DNA from: JAPPKS01 sp963667895
GTDB lineage: Bacteria; Poribacteria; WGA-4E; PCPOR2b
DNA length: 64,000 nt
NCBI GenBank assembly: GCA_965223985.1
Contig: OZ245030.1
Span: forward strand, 1 to 64,000
Direction of reading: 5' to 3'
Below are positions 33,365 to 42,394 of the stretch, piece by piece (positions within the stretch are counted from its first letter, which is position 1; each line of letters starts with the position of its first letter). The translations under genes and the position numbers were made by a program. The notes below the pieces were generated by a model, which did not search any database, was not told where the DNA came from, and saw nothing but the letters and a program-made list of their open reading frames with translations.

Positions 33365-34450
33365 ATGAACGCAAAAATTAGTGTGTTGCCCGGAGACGGA
33401 ATTGGTCAAGAGGTAACCACTGAAGCGGTTCGCGTCTTAAATGTAATTCAAGAGAAATATGGACATCGCTTTGAATACGAATACGCCCTAATCGGCGGTT
33501 GTGCTATCGATAAGATGGGGACGGCTTTGCCCCCTAAGACGTTAGATCTTTGCCGGGCCTCCGATGCAATCTTATTCGGTGCGGCTGGGGGACCTAGTTG
33601 GGATGATGTGCCCAGTGAAGGACGCCCTGAACGAGCGGTAGCTACCATTCGCAAGGAACTAGATCTCTTCGTGAACCTCCGCCCGATTCGGGGAAGGAAA
33701 GCACTCGTTCCTGTGTTGCCTGTTAAGGCTGAGCTGATCGGTGAAGGCTTGGATTTTGTCGTCATCCGTGAGTTGGCTGGCGGCATCTACTACGGTGAAC
33801 CGCGAGGATTCGTTAAGGAAAACGATGGGGAACGTGGGTTCAATACCATGTCTTACACCACCAGAGAAGTCGATCGTGTGGTGCGTGAAAGTTTTGAACT
33901 GGCGCGAAAGCGATCAAAAAAGCTGACCTCGGTGACAAAGGAGAATATGCTTGAATGTTCAAGGCTTTGGCGTGAGGTTGCGGCAAAAGTTAGTCAGGAT
34001 TATCCTGATGTGGACACGGAGCATATTTTGATTGATGCGTGCGCATACTACATCATTCAGAACCCCAGCCAATTTGATGTCATCGTGACTGGGAACATCT
34101 TCGGAGATATCCTCTCTGATGAAGCCGGTGCATTGGTTGGTTCGCTGGGTATGTGTCCCTCAGCAAGCTACGGGAATACAAGGCAAGGATTATATGAACC
34201 AATCCACGGCACTGCCCCGGACATCGCAGGGAACGGCATCGCCAATCCAATCGCTGCCATCCTAAGCGCAGGACTCCTTCTTCGTCACACCTTCGATCTC
34301 AACTCGGAGGCTGAGGACATTGAAGCCGCTGTTGATAGCATTATCGATCAGGGTTATCGTACCATTGATATTCAGCAAACCGGACTGAAAACCGTGGGTA
34401 CCGTCGAAATGGCGGACGCAATTATTGCCGAAATTCGATCCGATTCCTGA
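33365..34450 (+). CDS. leuB: 3-isopropylmalate dehydrogenase
   Basis: Leucine biosynthesis: oxidises and decarboxylates 3-isopropylmalate with NAD+. The ATG at 33365 with GGAG before it gives MNAKISVLPGDGIGQEV at the normal N-terminus (361 residues); earlier starts add 22 residues. Features: PGDGIG, DAILFGAAGGPSWD, the substrate arginines in LDLFVNLRPIRGR, GGIYYGEPRG, the catalytic Tyr region NTMSYTTREVDR, DVIVTGNIFGDILSDEA (metal Asp) and EPIHGTAPDIAGNGIANPIA. No leuA/leuC/leuD is next to it; ilvD is elsewhere in the window at 53421. Confidence 0.93.
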   Translation: MNAKISVLPGDGIGQEVTTEAVRVLNVIQEKYGHRFEYEYALIGGCAIDKMGTALPPKTLDLCRASDAILFGAAGGPSWDDVPSEGRPERAVATIRKELDLFVNLRPIRGRKALVPVLPVKAELIGEGLDFVVIRELAGGIYYGEPRGFVKENDGERGFNTMSYTTREVDRVVRESFELARKRSKKLTSVTKENMLECSRLWREVAAKVSQDYPDVDTEHILIDACAYYIIQNPSQFDVIVTGNIFGDILSDEAGALVGSLGMCPSASYGNTRQGLYEPIHGTAPDIAGNGIANPIAAILSAGLLLRHTFDLNSEAEDIEAAVDSIIDQGYRTIDIQQTGLKTVGTVEMADAIIAEIRSDS

Positions 34451-34464
34451 AGCGTAGTAAGCTC

Positions 34465-35226
34465 ATGGAAAAAGTTGATTATGATCGGAATCTTTACAAG
34501 AATTATCAGCGGGGTCGCGCACTTTCCGAGGAAACGATTCAACTCTGGATGGGGGCAATTGCGAAGTATCTTCCCAAGCCGAGTGGCTTTACCGTTCTCG
34601 ATCTTGGATCGGGGACCGGTCGATTTGCACCTCATTTGGCGGAGTATTTTCATGCGTGCGTCATCGGTGTCGAACCATCGGATAGAATGCGTGAAATTGC
34701 TGCGGACAATAATACGGATTCAAGAGTTTCGTATTTCAAGGGCAAGGCTGAACGCATCCCCGTACACGATCAGCAGTGCGATTTTGCTTTCCTATCAATG
34801 ACCATCCACCACTTTGACGACCTAGTGCTCGGCTGCCGGGAGTTGTATCGTGTGCTAATACCGGATGGTCTAGTGTTTATCCGAAATGGGTTCAAGGATC
34901 GAATGGATAGGGTGAGATACCACGAATTCTTTCCAAGCGCATGGGGAATCGACAACCAGAATTTACCGAGCACCGACGAGATTGAGGCGTTTTTCGTCGC
35001 CAATGGTTTTGAAAGTGTGGCTTTGGAACGCATCGTGCAGCAGATCAACGAGAGTTTTCAGGCGTACTATCAACGTATCAAGTCGAAATCATTGTCAACA
35101 TTTGAGTTCATTTCAGATGAGGAATTTCGAGCGGGGTTGCTTGCGATGAAAAAAGCTGCGGATATTGAAAAAGAACCATCGCCTGTGACTGAAGTGTTTG
35201 ATTTGTTGGTTTTCAAGAAGCGTTAG
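34465..35226 (+). CDS. Class I SAM-dependent methyltransferase
   Basis: 253 residues with a Rossmann methyltransferase core. SAM motif I is VLDLGSGTGRFAPHLAEYF (about 45), followed by VIGVEPSDRM, ERIPVHDQQCDFAFLSMTIH (motif II/III region) and a C-terminal helical region. It resembles UbiE/COQ5-type methyltransferases. It starts 14 bases after leuB and precedes pdxH by 22, so these three genes may be one transcript. Substrate not assigned. Confidence 0.82.
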   Translation: MEKVDYDRNLYKNYQRGRALSEETIQLWMGAIAKYLPKPSGFTVLDLGSGTGRFAPHLAEYFHACVIGVEPSDRMREIAADNNTDSRVSYFKGKAERIPVHDQQCDFAFLSMTIHHFDDLVLGCRELYRVLIPDGLVFIRNGFKDRMDRVRYHEFFPSAWGIDNQNLPSTDEIEAFFVANGFESVALERIVQQINESFQAYYQRIKSKSLSTFEFISDEEFRAGLLAMKKAADIEKEPSPVTEVFDLLVFKKR

Positions 35227-35248
35227 TTGCAAGGAAATCTCTTTGGGT

Positions 35249-35881
35249 ATGTCTGAACTTCGCAGGGAATACACCGACGCCGGCTTGGATGAGCGAGACT
35301 TGGATGCGAATCCCTTTATGCAGTTTGAGCAGTGGTTTCAAGAGGCGATTGACGCGAAAATCGATCTGCCGGATGCGATGACGCTTGCGACATCAACGAA
35401 GGACGGCGTACCTTCGGCAAGGATTGTACTGTTTAGGGGACACGATGAGCGGGGATTCGTTTTTTATACGGACTACGGAAGCCAAAAAGGGCAGGAACTT
35501 GCAGAAAATCCGAATGCAGCGCTGGTTTTTTACTGGCGAGAACTGGATCGGCAGGTGCGTATTACTGGGCGGGTGAGCAAGGTTTCTCGTGAAAACTCCA
35601 ACAACTATTTTCAGAGCCGGCCCCTCGGCAGCCGTTTGGCTGCGTTGGCGTCAAGGCAGAGCGAAGTTATCACTGACCGAAAGGACCTGGAAAAACGATT
35701 CAAACAGTTGAAAAAGCAATATCAGGACGGAGAGGTCCCGCTTCCGTCAAATTGGGGTGGCTACCGTTTATTCCCCAACATGATTGAGTTCTGGAGTGGT
35801 CGCCCAAACCGCTTACATGACCGTCTTCGTTACACCCGCCAACGCGACAATGATTGGCGAATTGAGAGAGTTTTTCCGTGA
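35249..35881 (+). CDS. pdxH: Pyridoxamine 5'-phosphate oxidase
   Basis: Makes PLP from PNP or PMP with FMN and O2. The ATG at 35249 (AAGGAAA 9 bases before) starts SELRREYTDAGLDERDLDAN, the family opening; 210 residues. Motifs: DAMTLATSTKDGVPSARIVL, FRGHDERGFVFYTDYGSQKG (FMN phosphate site), LVFYWRELDRQVRITG and the C-terminal NWGGYRLFPNMIEFW, then RLHDRLRYTR. PLP is needed by glyA in this window. Standard enzyme, nothing odd. Confidence 0.92.
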   Translation: MSELRREYTDAGLDERDLDANPFMQFEQWFQEAIDAKIDLPDAMTLATSTKDGVPSARIVLFRGHDERGFVFYTDYGSQKGQELAENPNAALVFYWRELDRQVRITGRVSKVSRENSNNYFQSRPLGSRLAALASRQSEVITDRKDLEKRFKQLKKQYQDGEVPLPSNWGGYRLFPNMIEFWSGRPNRLHDRLRYTRQRDNDWRIERVFP

Positions 35882-36082
35882 AAGGAGACGTTTGAAGAGA
35901 TGTTTTCAGCGCTAAAACAGGAACACCAACACAAGAGGAATTCCGAAAAGCCCATGTGAACCGAAAAAATGTAATATGGTAGCGTGAAAATTCGCTGATT
36001 ATAGTTAGTGTTTTAGCCATTGCCTTTTTGCTTCGTGCCTAAAATAAATCCTGCCGATTTAGGTTTTGTTAGATGTCGTATG

Positions 36083-36463
36083 CTAAAGAAGTTGTCTCCC
36101 AGCCGCACCTGCCTCGAGATCGTGCCAGTAGTGAATTTCCATTTCCCCCGACTTCCAGCAGAGATAGACTTCTCTGCCCTCTCGCAAGTGCGGAAAGTCA
36201 ATCAACCCTTCATCTACACCTTTCAACAGGCAGCCGTGCGAACGGATGCGCTCGACAATTTGGTGGAATCGCGCAACGGCTTGGATAAACTGGGGCGAAT
36301 TGGGATGTCCGCCATTTTGGTGAACAATCTCAAAAAGAGGAGTCAATTTTGCCCCGAGCGCCTCTAGTTTCAGTCGAAGCACCTTTAACGCTGTTATGTA
36401 TTTTTCCAACTTCGGAATAAGTTGGTTTGCTTCTTCTACGGTAAAGTATCTCTTTCGCTGCAT
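36083..36463 (-). CDS. DUF2203 domain protein
   Basis: 126 residues matching the DUF2203 layout: RYFTVEEANQLIPKLEKYI at the start, a helical middle, GCLLKGVDEGLIDFPHLREG, then VYLCWKSGEMEIHYWHDLEA at the end. The function of the family is unknown; it is widespread and usually short. The ATG is preceded by AAGAGAGAA. It is convergent to pdxH, which ends 201 bases away; a small non-coding gap holds nothing recognisable. Confidence 0.85.
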   Translation of the reverse strand: MQRKRYFTVEEANQLIPKLEKYITALKVLRLKLEALGAKLTPLFEIVHQNGGHPNSPQFIQAVARFHQIVERIRSHGCLLKGVDEGLIDFPHLREGREVYLCWKSGEMEIHYWHDLEAGAAGRQLL

Positions 36464-36574
36464 CGTTATTCTCTCTTCCTAAATTTTGAACGACTACGAC
36501 GGCCATAGAGGAGACATTACAGAACTGAGAAACACGGTTCTCAGCCCCCTAAAGTGTACCTCAAATTCAGCGAA

Positions 36575-38224
36575 ATGACAAACGAAAATCATCATTTGAC
36601 TTACACAACCGGTGAAAATGAAAAGCGTTTAACGAGATCTGCGGGAATTATCAGCATTGCCGTGATAGGTTCGCGTCTGCTTGGGCTTGTGAGAGAACAG
36701 GTGATTGCCTATTTTTTTGTTTCAGGTACCAGCGCCGACGCTTTCTACGCCGCTTTCCGCATCCCGAATCTAATGCGGGATCTCTTCGGTGAAGGGGTGC
36801 TGAGCAAGGCATTTGTTACAACGTTCACGGCAACAGAGATGGAAGATGGTAAAGAAGCTGCATGGCGTTTAGCAAGCCGGATTTTTAATATAACGGCTCT
36901 AGTGCTCATGGGGCTCACGCTCATTTGTGTCTTTGCCGCACCGTTCATCGTTGATATACTGTTTATTGGTAAAGGGTTTCACGATGTTGCCTTAAATCCT
37001 TCAGAACACTCCGGCATCAGTAGTAAACGAGATTTAACGGTCTATCTCACGCGAATTATGCTCCCGTTCCTAATCGTGGTTTCGCTTGCAGCAGTTGCGA
37101 TGGGATTACTCAACAGCAGGGGGAAATTTGGCGTTCCCGCCTGTGCTTCGTTGTTTTTTAATCTCGGATCAATCGTTGTTGGCGTTTGGGGATATTACAC
37201 CCTCCCCCGTATAGGACTACACCCTGTAACAGGTATGGCATTCGGTGTACTCGTGGGAGGTACATTGCAGTTCATAATTCAGGTTCCATTGATGTGGCGG
37301 TGTGGGTTTCGCTATCGCCTGATCGTCAGCTTCCGTGATGAGCGGGTGAGGCAGGTGATGCGTCTGATTGGACCTATGATTTTGGGGGTTGCTGCGCTAC
37401 AGGTGAACCTGTTCGTGAACTCAATTTTCGCATCAGAAGGTAAAGGCTGGATGACGTGGATTATTCGGGCATTTCGACTGATGCACCTGCCAATCGGGAT
37501 TTTTGGTGTGGCGATTTCTACTGCGGCGTTGCCGAATCTCACGAAGTTGATTGCACGGGGAGAGGTGGAAAGCTTCCGTCAATCTTTTTCGTATGCCCTG
37601 CGTCTAATACTGTTGTTGACACTGCCCGCTTCTGTTGGATTGATGGTATTGGGCGATCCGATATGTCGACTCGTCTTTGAGTGGGGCAGGACAGGTCCGA
37701 TTGACACGAGCCAAACAGCGGGTGCACTGTTGTGCTATGCCTTTGGATTGTGCGGTTTCTCAATGGTCAAGATTGCAACGGACGGATTTTATGCTTTCAA
37801 CGACACCCGCACCCCTGCCAAGGTGAGCCTTTGCACGGTCGCACTCAACATTGTGTTAAACTATCTTCTTATATATCAGTTCAATTTCGGGCACCGCTCG
37901 CTTGCGCTGTCGACATCCTGCACGATTACCTTGAACTGTCTGACTCTTCTCGTCCTCTTGCGACGCAGAGCTGGGGGATTGGGTTTGCGCGGAATATGGG
38001 CGCTTTTTGTCAAAATCGTTGCGGCTGTTACTGGAATGGGCTTCATCTGTATGTGGACGAACACATGGCTTGAGAATTCGCTTGGCATCGAGATCCTCAT
38101 CGCAAGAGTAATCGGCGTGTTTGTCCCAATCGGGATAGGCGTTGTTGTTTTCTTTGGGTTGGCTAAACTCCTGAAGATTAGAGAATTGAGTCAACTGTTT
38201 GACGCAATTGTCCGTCGTCGATAG
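36575..38224 (+). CDS. murJ: Lipid II flippase MurJ (MviN)
   Basis: Flips lipid II across the inner membrane for peptidoglycan synthesis. The start at ATG 36575 gives 549 residues (the in-frame GTG at 36554 is less likely). The first helix region SAGIISIAVIGSRLLGLVRE and the following SGTSADAFYAAFRIPNLMRD, LFGEGVLSKAFVTTFT are the family hallmarks, including charged residues of the central cavity. About 14 membrane helices with normal spacing. No frameshift. Predicted to be essential and evidence for a peptidoglycan cell wall. Confidence 0.92.
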   Translation: MTNENHHLTYTTGENEKRLTRSAGIISIAVIGSRLLGLVREQVIAYFFVSGTSADAFYAAFRIPNLMRDLFGEGVLSKAFVTTFTATEMEDGKEAAWRLASRIFNITALVLMGLTLICVFAAPFIVDILFIGKGFHDVALNPSEHSGISSKRDLTVYLTRIMLPFLIVVSLAAVAMGLLNSRGKFGVPACASLFFNLGSIVVGVWGYYTLPRIGLHPVTGMAFGVLVGGTLQFIIQVPLMWRCGFRYRLIVSFRDERVRQVMRLIGPMILGVAALQVNLFVNSIFASEGKGWMTWIIRAFRLMHLPIGIFGVAISTAALPNLTKLIARGEVESFRQSFSYALRLILLLTLPASVGLMVLGDPICRLVFEWGRTGPIDTSQTAGALLCYAFGLCGFSMVKIATDGFYAFNDTRTPAKVSLCTVALNIVLNYLLIYQFNFGHRSLALSTSCTITLNCLTLLVLLRRRAGGLGLRGIWALFVKIVAAVTGMGFICMWTNTWLENSLGIEILIARVIGVFVPIGIGVVVFFGLAKLLKIRELSQLFDAIVRRR

Positions 38225-38342
38225 CCGCAATCAAGTAAGATATTTTTCTTGAAACTGCCCGATACCTGTGTTACAATCTGAGTTTCCCAAAATTGCGGGT
38301 CGTGCGACTGCCTAACTTATAATATATACTATCAGCTAACAG

Positions 38343-39367
38343 ATGATTAGCGATGTTGTTCTGAGAAATTCGAGAAAAGCGTTCCTGTGCTTCACAGCTT
38401 TGTGGCTTTCCTTGTGCAGCATAACAACTGTGGTATCTGCACAGACCGCCGAGCAGATTGCCGAAAAAGCGTTAGCCGCTACGGTCTATTTAGAGATGAC
38501 GGATAGGAACGGCAAAACTCTCGGCTTTGGGAGTGGTTTCTTCGTCGGGAAGAATCAGATCGCCACCAACTTCCACGTTATTGAGGGAGCGGCAAAGGGC
38601 ACCGCAAAACAGGTCGGCAAATACACGAAATATACCATCGAAGGAATATCCGCGACAGATAAAAAAAACGACCTCGCTATCGTAAAGGTCACGGCGTTTG
38701 GGGTGAAACCGCTTCCGCTCGGCGACAGCGAGACGGTTAGAATCGGCGAGACGGTATACGTCGCGGGCAACCCGAGAGGGTTGGAGGGTACGTTCTCAGA
38801 TGGAATCATCAGCAGTATACGCGAACTGAACACTCGAAAACGACTTCAGATGACCGCCCCGATTTCACCGGGCAGCAGCGGTGGACCCGTCTTAAACGGC
38901 AATCGCGAAGTCATCGGGGTCTCTTTCATGATTATAGAAGGCGGGCAAAATCTAAATTGTGCCATCCCTTCAAACTATCTCAAAGCACTAATTAAGCAGT
39001 CTGAACCCGCGAAACCTTTCCGGCGTGGGTCTATATCTGCCGAGACCTACTTCATTCGAGGCAATGTAGAACACACGCTAAGCAACTATAGTGAAGCCAT
39101 CACTGCCTATACCGAGGCATACAACAACCGGGGGCTACTAAGGGCAGATCGGGCGAACATGCCGCGGCAATTGCCGATTATGATACGGCAATCCGTTTGA
39201 AACCCGATTATGCCGAGGCATACAACAATCGGGCAATTGTGAAGGTCATGCTTGATCGCACCGGGGCGGCCAAGCAAGATTTGAATACCGCATTGGAGCT
39301 CGCCGATCGATCCGGCGATGAGAGCCTCAAAGCCACGATTGAGAAAGCTCTCAAGCTAATTGAGTAA
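38343..39367 (+). pseudogene. Trypsin-like (S1C/DegP-like) protease with TPR tail, copy 1, frameshifted
   Basis: The ORF stops at 39200 after 285 residues, but the plus-1 frame continues the TPR and C-terminus to a TAA at 39365-39367. The break is in a run of five G's at 39130-39134; six are needed (CGG GGG GCT). Signal peptide KAFLCFTALWLSLCSITT, then a chymotrypsin-fold protease: H78 (TNFHVI), D110 (NDLAIV) and S179 (GSSGG) are all present. No PDZ domain follows. After it comes one TPR half and the frameshifted rest. Related to the copies at 39369 and 41248. Could be a sequencing artefact at the homopolymer. Confidence 0.75.
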
Positions 39368-39368
39368 C

Positions 39369-40892
39369 ATGGATAGATTACTGAACAACGTTCGCTTTTC
39401 CGTACAAACCGCACACGATGTTGACATCTCAACGGCATGGATGAGGACAGTTACCCAAGGTGTCGTTGTGAAGCTAGAGAGGCATTGCCAACAGATAATC
39501 AACAATTTTGTTTTGAACAATCCGAGAAAAGCGTTCCTGTGCTTCACAGCTTTGTGGCTTTTTCTGTGCAGCATAACAACTGCAGTATCTGCAAGAAATA
39601 CACAGACCGCCGAGGAGATTGCCGAGAAAGCGGTAGCGGCTACCGTCTATTTAGAGATGACGGATAGTAACGGCAAAACTCTCGGCTTTGGCAGCGGCTT
39701 CTTCGTCGGGCAGAACCTGATCGCCACCAACTTCCACGTTATTGAGGGAGCGGCAAAGGGCACCGCAAAACAGGTCGGCAAATACACGAAATATACCATC
39801 GAAGGAATATCCGCGACAGATAAAAAAAACGACCTCGCTATCGTAAAGGTCACGGCGTTTGGGGTGAAACCGCTTCCGCTCGGCGACAGCGAGACGGTTA
39901 GAATCGGCGAGACGGTATACGTCGCGGGCAACCCGAGAGGGTTGGAGGGTACGTTCTCAGATGGAATCATTAGCAGTATTCGCAAGGGTTACACCCGAAA
40001 GCGGCTCCAAATGACCGCCCCGATTTCCCCAGGAAGCAGTGGTGGTCCAGTGTTAAACGCCAATGGGGAAGTCATCGGTGTCTCGTTCATGACTATTGAC
40101 GGCGGCCAGAACCTGAACTTTGCCATTCCGTCAAGGTATCTTAAGGTATTACTTAAGCAGGCGGAGCCAGCGAACCCTTTCCAGCGAGGGGAACAATCCA
40201 TATCTGCCGATCCATACAACAATCGGGGGAATACGAAGGCTGACCCAGTCGGACTCGTCGCCGCTATCCTCGATTACGACAAGGCAATCCGACTGAAACC
40301 CGGTCACGCTGATGCCTACGTCAATCGGGGAGTTTTGAAGGCTAAATTAAGCCATTACTTGGGCGCCATTGCCGATTTTGACACTGCTATCCGTCTGAAA
40401 CCCAATGATGCCGATGCCTACTACAATCGGGGAAATGCTAAGGCAAAATCAGGAGAACAGTTCGCCGCCATCACCGATTTTGACACAGTGATTCGCCTTA
40501 AACCCAATTACCTCGTTGCCTACGTCAATCGGGGGAATGCGAAGGCTGACTTAGGTAAACACGTCGCCGCCATTGCCGATTATGACGAGACAATCCGCCT
40601 CAGCCCCGGTTTCGCCACCGCCTACTACAATCGGGGAAATGCGAAGCGAAGAATAGGCAAACACGTCGCCGCTATCACCGACTATGATACAGCGATTCGC
40701 CTGAAACCTAATGATGCCGCTACCTACTTCAATCGGGGGAGAGCGAAGACTCTACTAGGGCACACTCGAGAATCCAAGCAGAATCTTCGAACCGCTTTGC
40801 AGCTTGCGAACCAGGCTGGCGATGAGAACCTCAAAGCCAAGATTCAGTTAATGCTCAGGTCAATTGAGCTGAGTTCCCAACTATCGCAATGA
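39369..40892 (+). CDS. Trypsin-like secreted protease with about five TPR units, copy 2
   Basis: The protease domain equals that of copy 1 over a 252-base stretch. The triad His/Asp/Ser is kept: TNFHV, NDLAIV, GSSGGPVL. After it lie five TPR-like units (AYVNRGVLKAKLSHY, AYYNRGNAKAKSGEQF, AYVNRGNAKADLGKH, AYYNRGNAKRRIGKH, TYFNRGRAKTLLGH). The start is uncertain: the position homologous to the ATG of copy 1 is ATA (39498), so the ATG at 39369 or an internal TTG must be used. With 39369 the signal-like segment follows a 50-residue lead. Predicted exported; substrate unknown. It lies directly after copy 1. Confidence 0.75.
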   Translation: MDRLLNNVRFSVQTAHDVDISTAWMRTVTQGVVVKLERHCQQIINNFVLNNPRKAFLCFTALWLFLCSITTAVSARNTQTAEEIAEKAVAATVYLEMTDSNGKTLGFGSGFFVGQNLIATNFHVIEGAAKGTAKQVGKYTKYTIEGISATDKKNDLAIVKVTAFGVKPLPLGDSETVRIGETVYVAGNPRGLEGTFSDGIISSIRKGYTRKRLQMTAPISPGSSGGPVLNANGEVIGVSFMTIDGGQNLNFAIPSRYLKVLLKQAEPANPFQRGEQSISADPYNNRGNTKADPVGLVAAILDYDKAIRLKPGHADAYVNRGVLKAKLSHYLGAIADFDTAIRLKPNDADAYYNRGNAKAKSGEQFAAITDFDTVIRLKPNYLVAYVNRGNAKADLGKHVAAIADYDETIRLSPGFATAYYNRGNAKRRIGKHVAAITDYDTAIRLKPNDAATYFNRGRAKTLLGHTRESKQNLRTALQLANQAGDENLKAKIQLMLRSIELSSQLSQ

Positions 40893-40905
40893 GGACGGTT
40901 ACCAA

Positions 40906-41169
40906 TTGAACAAATCCTTGAGTGAATTCGATCCGCAAATTGTTGATATAATGCGCCTAGATTTGGATCGGCAGAGAAACTGCCTCACGCCAGTTCCATT
41001 GGGAAATTACGCGGGCAAAGCGGTTATGCGGATGCAGAGCAGCATCCTTGCTAACAAAGATGCCAAAGGTTATCCGGGGGACCGATATTTCAATGGCAGC
41101 GAGTTTACAGATCAAATAGAGACACAGTCACAATTTGAATTGCCTAGAGAACGGTGTGGGTTGGGTTGA
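40906..41169 (+). pseudogene. 5' fragment of glyA
   Basis: Reads NKSLSEFDPQIVDIMRLDLD and DRQRNCLTPVPLGNYAGKAV, matching residues 2-73 of the intact GlyA at 43989, then diverges at TQSQFELPR and stops. The start is TTG where the intact gene has ATG. IPSENYAS is changed to VPLGNYAG. The Lys, catalytic half and cofactor site are all missing, so it cannot be an active enzyme. It ends near GGTTGGGTTGAG, the same sequence as the dispersed-repeat end. It is a partial duplicate placed between protease copies 2 and 3. Confidence 0.8.
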
Positions 41170-41247
41170 GAGCATATATCTATTAAGGAGAAGCATTGTT
41201 CTGTTTTTGAGAAGGTGGCGTTGTAAATCTAGAAGCGATACAAACGG

Positions 41248-42309
41248 ATGATGAGCAATTTAGTTATGAAAAATCCGAGAAATGCGTTCCTGTGCTTCAC
41301 AGTATTGTGGCTGTCCTTGTGCAGCATAATAACTGCAGCGGATGCACAGACCGTCGAGGAGATTGCTGAAATAGCGTTAGCGGCTACGGTCTATTTAGAG
41401 ATGACAGATAGGAACGGCGAATCCGCGGGTTTTGGCAGCGGTTTCTTTGTCGCGCAGGACCAAGTAGCTACCAACTTCCACGTTTTTGAGGGAGCGGCGA
41501 AAGGTACGGCGAAGCAGGTCGGCAAATACACGAAATATACCATCGAAGGTATATCCACGACTGATAAAGAAAACGACCTTGCTATCCTAAAGGTCACGGC
41601 GTTTGGGATCGAACCACTTCCCCTCGGTGACAGCGAAACGGTTAAAATTGGCGAGACGGTTTATGTTGCGGGCAATCCGAGAGGGCTGGAAGGCACGTTC
41701 TCGGATGGCATAATCAGCAGTCTCCGCGAACGGTACACCCGAAAACGGATCCAGATGACCGCCCCAATTTCACCGGGCAGCAGCGGAGATCCCGTCCTAA
41801 ACGGCAAAGGCGAAGTTATCGGTGTGTCATTCATGACTATTGAAGGTGGTCAGAACCTCAATTTTGCCATTCCGTCAATCTATCTCAAAGCACTGCTTGA
41901 GCAGTCTGTGCCAGCGAAACCTTTCTCGCAAGACAATGAATTCATTTCTGCGGAGACCTGCTTCAGTCGAGGCTGTGCAAGCTACATGCTAGGGGACTAT
42001 AGTGACGCCAATGCTAACTATACCCAGGCAATCCGCCTGAAACCCAATTATGCAGGTGCTTATTACGGTCGGGCGAATGCCAAGTATAATTTAGGGGAAC
42101 GCATTGCCGCCATAGTCGATTATAACGCTGCAATCCGCCTGAAACCCGATTTGGTCCAGGCTTATTACAATCGGGGGAGAGCGAAGGCTCTACTAGGTCA
42201 CACTTGGGGGGCGAAGCAAGATTTTCGAAACGCATTGCAGTTCGCAAACCGGTTCGGTGATGAGAGCCTCATAGCCAAGATTGAGGAAGTTTTCAAGCTA
42301 ATTGAATAG
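41248..42309 (+). CDS. Trypsin-like secreted protease with TPR tail, copy 3
   Basis: 353 residues in one open frame. Signal peptide NAFLCFTVLWLSLCSIITA; protease domain with H78 (TNFHVF), D110 (NDLAIL) and S179, but the loop reads GSSGD instead of GSSGG, placing Asp at 181. That position normally helps shape the oxyanion hole or the start of the last barrel strand, so activity may be altered. Two TPR units and the C-terminal DFRNALQFANRFGDESLIAK tail follow. Nucleotide and protein differences from copies 1 and 2 are larger than between those two. Predicted exported protease or pseudoprotease. Confidence 0.78.
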   Translation: MMSNLVMKNPRNAFLCFTVLWLSLCSIITAADAQTVEEIAEIALAATVYLEMTDRNGESAGFGSGFFVAQDQVATNFHVFEGAAKGTAKQVGKYTKYTIEGISTTDKENDLAILKVTAFGIEPLPLGDSETVKIGETVYVAGNPRGLEGTFSDGIISSLRERYTRKRIQMTAPISPGSSGDPVLNGKGEVIGVSFMTIEGGQNLNFAIPSIYLKALLEQSVPAKPFSQDNEFISAETCFSRGCASYMLGDYSDANANYTQAIRLKPNYAGAYYGRANAKYNLGERIAAIVDYNAAIRLKPDLVQAYYNRGRAKALLGHTWGAKQDFRNALQFANRFGDESLIAKIEEVFKLIE

Positions 42310-42394
42310 CACCGTCTGAATCGGGGCGTGGATGGAAAACTAAAGTTTTCGGTGGGTTGTATGCTTTCATTTAAGGTACTATTCGGAGTCTAAA

